NCBI GenBank assembly: GCA_023105745.1
Contig: JALGQZ010000001.1
Span: 51,583,662-51,647,661, forward strand
Direction of reading: 5' to 3'
DNA from: Austropuccinia psidii
Lineage: Eukaryota > Basidiomycota > Pucciniomycetes > Pucciniales > Sphaerophragmiaceae
Length of the DNA stretch: 64,000 bases
The notes under the pieces are model-generated. The model was not told where the DNA came from. It ran no database searches and saw only the letters and a list, made by a program, of their open reading frames with translations. Shown here piece after piece: positions 56,560 through 64,000 of the stretch. The number at the start of each line of letters is the position of its first letter. The stretch's first letter is position 1. The translations under genes and the position numbers were made by a program.

Positions 56560-57760
56560 GATTCATTAACTTTAAGTCTTTCTTCAGCAAAGAAGAATGG
56601 CGCTTGTACCTCTTCTGAAAATTCTTCTTCTTCTTTTGACTTGAGCTTGAAGAATTTTGAGGATGAGAAGACCTTGACTTTGAGGCTTCAGGCTTCTTCT
56701 CTTGATGATGCCTCTTCTCTTTTTGCCTCTCATGGTACCTGGTATCGAGCTCCAGGGTAATGTTCATTAAGTCTTGAACAGAGTCAATTCTTGAAGGATG
56801 GGAGGCCAATTGATCCAAAACCCTGGATGACAATCCCTTCCTGAAATGATTAATAAGAGCCCTTTCACCCCAATCTCCAATTCTTTAAACCAAACTTCTG
56901 AAATCAGCTATGAATAACAAAACATAGCCACCTTCTTTCATTATTAGAGAATCCGGTTCTGCTTCAGCTTTTCGCATTTCATTTGGATTCCCAAATTAGG
57001 TGAAGAGTTTGGATTCAAATAAGCTCCATGAATTTAGATGTCAATCTTGGTCTTGATTAGTGAGATTGGAAAGGTAAGGCTTAATCCATTTTTCAGCCCT
57101 GCCAACGACAAATGGAGTGGTATAGAGAACCTTCTTTCTGTCTTAAGAGAAGTTTGCCAGATCATTAATAAAGATTAATTGGCAAGACTGAATAAATCTT
57201 CTGACTTTGAAGGGCTGAGTCCCATGAAAGCATTCTTGTGCCTTCATAGATGGAGTACTGAATGCTGGTGGTCTTAATGACTCAGAAACTGAAGCTGCTT
57301 GAATATTGGCCATAATATGAGTCATCTGCTGCATAATGGCCAATAAGGATGGTTCAGACTGATGAGAGACAGGCTGATTAAACTGGGCCAGAGTTGGTCC
57401 TCCAGCACCTTGGGATGCCCCCACAGGAGCAGGAACACTTTCAGTACCATAGGAATCTTCCTCTTCCACAGAATTCTTCTCCTCCTCTTCACCATCTTCA
57501 CCTGGACCTTTGACAGTGGTCCTTGAAAGTCTTGGGAATCCGCCAACTACTCCTGAAAATAAATTTTATCTTCTTGGCCCTCTTCCTTCCTTCCTGGCTG
57601 GTGCTGCTTGTTCCATACAAGGTCGTCTATCTAATTGGGCCCTCAGTTGAGGAACTGCTGGGGTGCCATCAAGAGGAGCTCTTGGAGTTGGAGTAAGAAC
57701 ACATTGAGCTCTGGCCTGAGATCTTGTCTGTCTTGCAGGAGGTGAATTTTGAATGGGCAT
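56444..57760 (-). pseudogene. Element F Gag
   Basis: Pieces: start MPIQNSPPARQTRSQ (57760), stop near 57566, frame 57546-57322 and 57469-57143 with acidic linker and capsid (STPSMKAQECFHGTQPF), a degraded part 57140-56840, then 56833-56444 with a nucleocapsid rich in Lys/Ser. The knuckle reads CTYYGGKHSLESC, so the second cysteine is lost. It supplies an uninterrupted template confirming where element B and the solo LTR entered the E1 gag. Confidence 0.83.
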
Positions 57761-57769
57761 GATTCCAGG

Positions 57770-58474
57770 AATAAAATTAAAATAAATGAATAAAAATTTG
57801 AAAACTTCTTCAAGTCAAAAATCAACAATCAAATCAATTTCTGGAAGAAAAATCAATGAATCAAATGAAATCTTGAGGTAAATAAATAAATAAAGATCCA
57901 AATGAAAACTTCAAGTCAATAAATCAATAAGTCAAATCAATCAGAATCAAAAATTTTCAAAATAAATCAATCAATCAAATGAAGTCTTGAGGCAAAAGTC
58001 AATTAATTTCAAAATTGTTGATGTGAAAAATCAGCGGAACAATGAAATATTGAGGTCAATAAATTTTCTTGAAGTCAATATCAATCATATGTCAAATCAA
58101 TTCAAGTGAAATCTTCTTTAAAATAAAATATTCTTGAAGAATAATACAAAATGAATCTTGATATGAAGAGTGTGTCTGAACAATCTTGATGACCAATTTG
58201 AAAAAGTCAAATGAAAATGGGATTACGCCTGTATTATGAATGAAAATAATTTGATGATTTGAGATAAGATTTAAGAAGGAGAAACAAAGATAAAATTGGG
58301 TCATCTTTCAACTTCCAAAGTGAAGAATGAATGAGAGAAAATTGAGAGGTGACAAAAGATCATAATGTTCATAAAACATCATAGGGTCATAATTTTGATG
58401 AAATGAGTGAATCAGAATGTTAAAAAGAATTAATGAACCAAATGAAAAGAAATTATGAGTTAATTCATATAAAG
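57770..58474 (-). other. Leader of element F
   Basis: AATCAA- and TCTTGAGG-rich sequence like the E1 leader at 43689-44395. No gene. Confidence 0.55.
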
Positions 58475-59994
58475 GGACAAGGGCTCTTATGGAAGCAAGA
58501 TTGGCTTGGAACCCATGAATGAAGAGCTCACTTGGAGGGCTCCAAAAGAATAAAGAAATAAAAAGAATATATTTCTTTACAGAAGGCTAAAAATAAAGAA
58601 AATTATGCCAAAATAATAGAAAAGAAAAGGAAGCCAATGGCCAGGATAATAAGAAAGCCAAAAGCCCAAGAGCCAACCAAATGAATCCTCAATTCACTGT
58701 TTCAACCTGCCAAAAAGAACAATGGAATTAGTAAATGATATGACCACCAATCTCCACTGAAAGGCAAAAGGAAAAGTTGTAAATGACTGAATTAAGACTA
58801 TCAGTATTTACTTTAATAAAATAGAAGAAAATAAGGATAATTATTAATCTTAAATATTAATTAGCTGATGAAAAAGTCCCCAGGTGATGAAAGGTGGCCA
58901 GTATATGTGAAAATTTGAAAGGATGATCCTCAAAGGTGAGTCACCTGGCTGTATTGTCTGAAATGGGCCAATACAGTTCTGTCCATCTTGAGAATTGAAC
59001 TGTGTGATTGAATTCCCACAGTGGAATATGAATTGGCCCAAATGGACCAAGGCCATACAGGATGCTTGATTACTACCTGTATGGACCAATTGAGTTGTCC
59101 AAGGAATTCTGAGTACTTGATGCCTTGACAATGATTGAAATAATTGATAACCTCTCAGAATTTCCATTAGAATAGTCCTGATGAGAATTGACAACCCAAC
59201 TCCTGCAGGGCCAGGTTGGTGGGGTCCTTGAATGGTCATCTGGTAGCCACCAGGGAATTGCCAGACTGAATAACTAAAACATCCTGCTTCAAAGTTGGTG
59301 ATGGATTGAGGAATTGATTTGGAATCACCTCATTTGGTCCTGAAAATTTCACCATTGGATTGATGAGAAAAAATGGTGCATAATGGTATATTATACCATT
59401 TATGCACCATTCCTGGATCCTTGAGTATGGGGTGCATTAAGGAAAAGTCTTCCCCTGAACTTGAGGGGAATACTTGCCTGGAGCTGAGCTGGTGGCCTCT
59501 GGTGGTTGCCAGAGGCCATGGACTTGATTATAGCTATTTTGTGGTTCGTGGCCAATTCTTTGGGTCCTGAGGGTTTTATGGCCATTTCTGGGTTGATTGG
59601 TATTTGGGGCTAAAACTGGCTCAGGTGGGCCTACTTGTGGTTTGGGACCCACCTGACCTTGGGGGCTTATTAACTTCCCCCTTGGCCCCTTTTGGCTTCA
59701 TTTGATTTGGGCCAAAAGGGGCCTAATGGTACCATGTACCGTAGAGGCCATAGGGGGCCTAAATGGCCCAAAAAGGCCATTTAGGCCAAAACCCCCCTAA
59801 TATAAAGGGTTGGGCCAAGGGCCCTGGGGGTTGGTGAGGTGAAGAATTGGCCAATGAGGCCAATGAAGGCAGCATATGGCCAAGAGGGTACAATTGGCCA
59901 TAAAAATATTACATGGCCAATTGACCATAACTTGGGTTCAGGTTAGAATTTTTGCAACACCCATTGAGGCAGGCAATTATTTGTGGTTGTGACA
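58475..59994 (-). repeat. 5' LTR of element F (about 1520 bp)
   Basis: Inner end reads GGGACAAGGGCTC (mutated from TGTCACAGGGGCTC); outer end is GTGGTTGTGACA. It carries the same GGCC-rich zone (59690-59790). Confidence 0.85.
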
Positions 59995-60000
59995 AGGGGG

Positions 60001-62906
60001 CATCTGCACCCTTGGATGTAGAAGGAGTGAATATTTTCACTCCAGAATGTAGAGTTAATGCTTCCATGAACCTTTCTACCGTTTATTGGGATAAGATGTT
60101 GGTTTAAAACCACATCTGGTCACTTTCCCCAGTTCAGGCTGAAACATCTAGTCACTTTTCCCTGATTCAGGGTGAACGCTTTCATCAGAGGATCTCACAC
60201 ATATGTTCTGGTGTTTCAGATGCATAGAGCTGTTTAAATCACACCAAGGGGCATCTTTTGAGACATAATTTGAGTTTTTTCAAGTAAAAACCTTGTTGGC
60301 ATGGTTGTGACACCTATAATTCATTATTATGGAATATTATCCCACAGTTTAGGGTCTTTTCCAATTTTGTGGAGTTTTGACCTTGGTATCACTACAGATT
60401 TGTCCGTTTTGGAAATAAAGGACTCAAACATGGTTCATTTTGTATCTATTGGTGCATTCTACACAATTTTTACTCATTTTGTATCCCTAAGATTAAGTAT
60501 GAAAAATACATAGAAGTTCTTAATTCAATTATGAAGATTTGGACAGGTTATGAATCCTGTATTGAGCTAATATCCCCAATATACTTTTCTATAGATTAGT
60601 TAAAAATTAATTGAGGGTACCATCATGAAAATCAAAGTCTTATCACTTTGAAAAGACCACTTCAGGTATCTCACACCAAGTGTGAGCCTTAGAGGTATTT
60701 TCAGATACCCAAAAGACCAAAAATAATAAAATAATATACAATTATAAATAAAATAAATTTGTTTATATTATTAAAACAAAAATTAAAATATAAATATCAA
60801 TTTATACACAAAAATTAATATTGTGTTATGATTTAACATTACATTGAAATTCAAATTTGTGAAAACACATTTTTACTTGAAAAATTAAGTAAAAAGGAAT
60901 TTTCAACAAAAATACCAAAATTAAAATATTTTTGGAAAAAAGTTAAACAAAAACTATCACAGCTTTTTATCCTACAAATAAACATAAGAAAATCATTTCA
61001 CCATTGGACTCATAAAAAATAAGGTGGGGTCACCTCTGGGTAAAATTTCTGTAACCAATCTCTGAATAAGCTTAACTTAAGTTTTTAGTATTTTCTGTAT
61101 AAAAGGTGAAAATACTCAAAACCTTAATTTAATTCACAGCACATGTGGTGTTAAAAATAAATTTTTGTGTTAAAATTGAGGTGTTGTGTTTAGTTTAGAA
61201 GCTATGAGGAATTGACATATTTTCAATTGAAATGTCAAAATGTGTGTGTGTATTACATAAGTGAACTTTAATTTACATATGAGGTGTCAATTATTACAGT
61301 TGTGTACTGTAAAAACTCAATTGAATTAAATATATAGAATTATCAGTATAATACATGCTGAGGAATTAAAGAAAAAATAAATTGGAAAGATTGATTCTGG
61401 GGGGGAAAGGAATCTTGGCTCCAAGGGGAAGCTAGACCCCCAAATTACTTGCTGACAGGTGTTAGATGTCAAAATCCACGCAATACTTCATCACTTTTGG
61501 CCTGAAATTGAGTCACAGGGTCTTGGTCTCAATTGATGATGAGTTTTTGATACCAACAAGGGCAGTTTTAACTGTTGCCAAGAGAGTAAAACTACCCTTA
61601 AGATAAAGCAAACATTTTGAAAGAAGTTTTAACTGGTTTTTAGGTGTCTTACACACATTCTGACGTGTTTTGAAGTCTTAAAACAACGTATTACTATAGC
61701 AATGGCTGATTTGAGGGTCCAAAATGGCTAAAAACAGCCTCTTTTTGGTCTAAACCAGGGTACAATGATGCCATAATTGGCTTTTCTGTTTTCAGAGTGT
61801 TTTAAACTACTGAAAAGAGCAAACTTTACTTTTGGAGTAAGAGAATTTACAGCTATAAAAGAATGTCTTCTTTGCCCCACTTTTCTCTTCATGTTAAAAT
61901 CTTTTCCTTTTACAATCAGTTTAAACACTGTTAAACCAATCAATAGAAGATTCCAACCACCTTCTTTTGATCATTTTAAGCTTTTTAACCACATGAAAAA
62001 ATGATTCTAACAATTGTTTGTAATTCTTATAATCATTTTTACCCCTTGAACCACCCCATAAGTGAATTAAATCATCTTTCATCACTGTTAGCTTTGTCAC
62101 TTTGTTTCCAAATTCACTCTGGTCACTTTTGGGCGTGTTTTCTCTTTAATAATATTTTTAAATACTCTGTTATTATATTAATTGCCTGCAGTTCTCTGCT
62201 CAATTAATTCCAATTGAAATTAATCTTGAAGAAATCTCTTTGGTAGCCTTAAATATCTCTTGTAGAGTATTTTTGGATAAATTTTTATTGTTGGTAAAAC
62301 AATAAACCTCTATAGCATTATTGTTTCATACTAATAAAATTAAAAAAATATAAACTGGCGTTTTTTCTCTTAAAAATTCTATTTCATACTATTTTTAATC
62401 AATTTTTCCCTTAAACAAATTTTGAGGACAGGAAAAGTATTTGATTTTTAATCAAAGTTTCATATCCACACCTTACACCAAGATTGTAAACCTTATTTGA
62501 GAGATGAATATTTAATTCATTCTTGTTTGGCCTATTGTTGGCTCTGAATTATGTAATATTTTTTCTAGAAAATTTTTTCCAATACCATTGGATGGCCCTC
62601 ATCAAGAGCTTCAGTTTGAACCCCCACATAGTGGGGCTCTGCCTTTTTTTCTTCTTTTAAGATGAGAGGTGAAAACTAAGGTTTATTCCTAGTTTGGACT
62701 TTGATCTGGGAGGATAGATTTTTTATTCCTTTTCATATGGTTATGGGAGTTTTGTATTTGGGATAAGGTCACTTTCCTATTTGCTTTGGATGCATTTATG
62801 ATCCATTTTAGCTGAGGTCACTTTTGTGGTTGGAATCTAGCTTTACCATTGTTTTATAGCAATTTGGTGTGATGCTTGTGCCCTGGGTTTGATTCACAGG
62901 CTGACA
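60001..62906 (-). repeat. 3' LTR of element G, interrupted
   Basis: Segments 60001-60680 and 62478-62906 match the B LTR (for example the AAACCACATCTGG block and the end GATTCACAGGCTGACA). The first 350 bp expected at the outer end are absent, next to element F. Confidence 0.78.
60681..62477 (+). mobile_element. Solo LTR with CCAAG duplication (1797 bp)
   Basis: Starts TGTGAGCCTTAG, ends CACCTTACA, flanked by CCAAG at 60676-60680 and 62478-62482. The flanking A-type LTR is continuous once it is removed (TATCTCA joined to TTGTAAACC). A TATA-like TATAAAAGG lies near 61098. The end CCTTACA is shared with 54361-55774, so both may be from related families. Confidence 0.82.
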
Positions 62907-63545
62907 TAACCTCTCTCTCAAACACAATTATTATTTATTAAATGGTTAAGCCCTCTTTTAAACTCTCAATTTTCTCAGGTCAAGCTTTTAATCTAGTATT
63001 GAATCTTGTGTAAATAATTTTTCCTTATCAGCTCTCTTGTTCTTTAACCTGACAAGGGAGTGTCTGTGGTCTTTTCCATTAAGTCTGATATTCTTCCCTT
63101 GTCCATGAGAGTACTCATTATTCACTATCTCCTGTGGTTTATGAGTCTTGCTCCTGGTAGAAAGCCTATCTTTCTAAGTCTGGGGGTAAGGCCTTATCAG
63201 ACTCACTAGGAATGCTGTATGTTTCCTAGAGAATTCTTCTATGATTCTACCCTCTACTGAATTCTTTACTATCAGTATCATGATGGTAAAAGCTCCCAAA
63301 ACTGAGTCTCTCATTTTCTTTGGTCCTTTACACTTTCTGAGGTTTAAGGTTGAGGCCATTACTTATTCTCCTGCTTAATAGTCAGGTTCTTCATAAATTT
63401 TGCCATACCTCTGTTCATTATATTCTTTTTCTTCAGCTATTAATCTTTCTGATTTTTCATAGGCCTTATTCCAAATTATATGGAAGTCTTCAGCTGTGAG
63501 GTGGATGGTAAAAATTCTGTTATTTAGGTGATCTGGTTGATGATT
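62907..63545 (-). pseudogene. Element G integrase C-terminal remnant
   Basis: The clearest piece, 63359-63174, reads GPKKMRDSVLGAFTIM and EEFSRKHTAFLVSLI, matching the integrase tail of A and B. Neighbouring bases on both sides match the B sequence 33230-33860 with many stops. Confidence 0.78.
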
Positions 63546-64000
63546 TTGTCAATTATTGTCAGTATCACTGTATTTGAATGCTATTTAAATTTAGCACTCT
63601 GAGTGTGACACATAGAGAAATGTTGATATTGAGATTTGAAAGGGCTTTAATATGTTCCAAGAGTGTCTTTGAGTGCTACTGAAATCACTGGGTGTAGTAT
63701 TCAAAAATTTACCGACTTTAATAAAATACTCAAGTCATAAAAAACATTATTATACCTGATTATTTTTCAAGAGTAGAATTTAGGTAGCAATTTTACTACA
63801 TAGCAGTTCAAGTTAAGGATAGGAACTCCCCTTTGATACAGAGGAAGGGTCATTTTTCTCCTGAAAAGGTGTGGAGGAAGAATTTGAGCCCTGGCATGTA
63901 GAAGGGGTAAAGAAATTTCACTCCACAGGGTGGGCTGTGGCTTCTGCATCCCTGTATAGCCTTTATTGCGCGCATATGTGTTTTTGAAACCACATCTGGT
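63546..64000 (-). repeat. Start of the 5' LTR of element G (runs off the window)
   Basis: The sequence from about 63546 follows the order of the A-type LTR: a TGTGACA block, the GTGTAG...TAATAAA block, ATTATACCTGATTATTTTTCAAGAGTA, then the ACCACATCTGG block at the very end. The exact start is uncertain because TGTCA occurs twice (63546 and 63558). Confidence 0.68.

Larger units (their letters stand above)
55775..59994 (-). mobile_element. Truncated E1-type element F (5' LTR, leader, gag, protease)
   Basis: Same family and orientation as E1. Its 5' LTR is 58475-59994, the leader 57770-58474, and gag starts at 57760. Homology to E1 ends inside the protease-RT linker at 55775, directly at the end of the solo LTR, so RT, RNase H, integrase and the 3' LTR are missing. 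It is itself inserted into the A-type LTR of G, whose sequence resumes at about 60001. Confidence 0.87.
60001..64000 (-). mobile_element. Internally deleted family-A element G
   Basis: A 3' LTR (60001-62906, interrupted by a solo LTR and cut at its outer end by F) is followed by about 640 bp of integrase sequence and then directly by the start of a second A-type LTR that leaves the window. Most of gag-pol is gone. Orientation is minus, as in B. Confidence 0.78.

Overview
The window looks like repeat-dense nuclear DNA from a rust fungus (Basidiomycota, Pucciniales). Short GT-AG introns, a Tnp2-type transposase, a Tet-like oxygenase and the particular Ty3/Gypsy Gag and Pol sequences all fit; the Gypsy families resemble those of the myrtle rust Austropuccinia psidii, but that species call rests on recognition only. 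I see no conserved host housekeeping gene, rRNA, tRNA or CRISPR. Nearly everything is transposon inside transposon. LAYOUT. Level 0: a Ty3/Gypsy element of family A on the plus strand, entered at its 5' leader (1-2371) and resumed at 46012-51701 with its 3' LTR. Level 1: a 43.6-kb composite, 2372-46011, which is a chromodomain Gypsy element (E1, minus strand) inserted into the A gag and flanked by the 5-bp duplication CAGAT. Level 2, inside E1: (i) a 20.9-kb DNA transposon at 6815-27678 with 46-bp terminal inverted repeats and a 3-bp duplication AGA, inserted in the E1 pol; (ii) a solo E1-type LTR at 29969-31618 (duplication GAAGT) in the E1 gag; (iii) a complete but mutated family-A element B at 31782-43203 (duplication TCTGG), also in the E1 gag. 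Level 3: another E1-type solo LTR at 40883-42620 (duplication AAGAT) inside the 5' LTR of B. To the right of A lie older fragments: a decayed A-type LTR, a solo LTR of a third family (54361-55774), a truncated E1-type element F (55775-59994), and an internally deleted A-type element G (60001 to the window end) holding a solo LTR at 60681-62477 (duplication CCAAG). THE CARGO TRANSPOSON. The 20.9-kb element is the only part with intact, intron-bearing genes. It has CACTA-like features (ends starting CACC, 3-bp duplication, subterminal CGTCAAGC repeats) and carries six genes: a Tnp2-type transposase; a divergently transcribed 645-aa protein in the position of a CACTA second protein; a 719-aa SNF2-family ATPase; a 386-aa protein with a Zn(II)2Cys6 cysteine pattern and two SUMO-interaction-like motifs; a Tet/JBP-like 2-oxoglutarate Fe(II) dioxygenase; and a 684-aa orphan. 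Five related palindromes sit in the intergenic gaps, and two long minisatellites lie beside two of them. My inference is that this is a giant autonomous CACTA-like transposon carrying a chromatin and DNA-modification module: SNF2 plus Tet/JBP on one element echoes kinetoplastid JBP2, where both activities lie in one protein. All retrotransposon coding regions are broken by stops, frameshifts or lost catalytic residues, so the DNA transposon probably arrived later or decayed more slowly.
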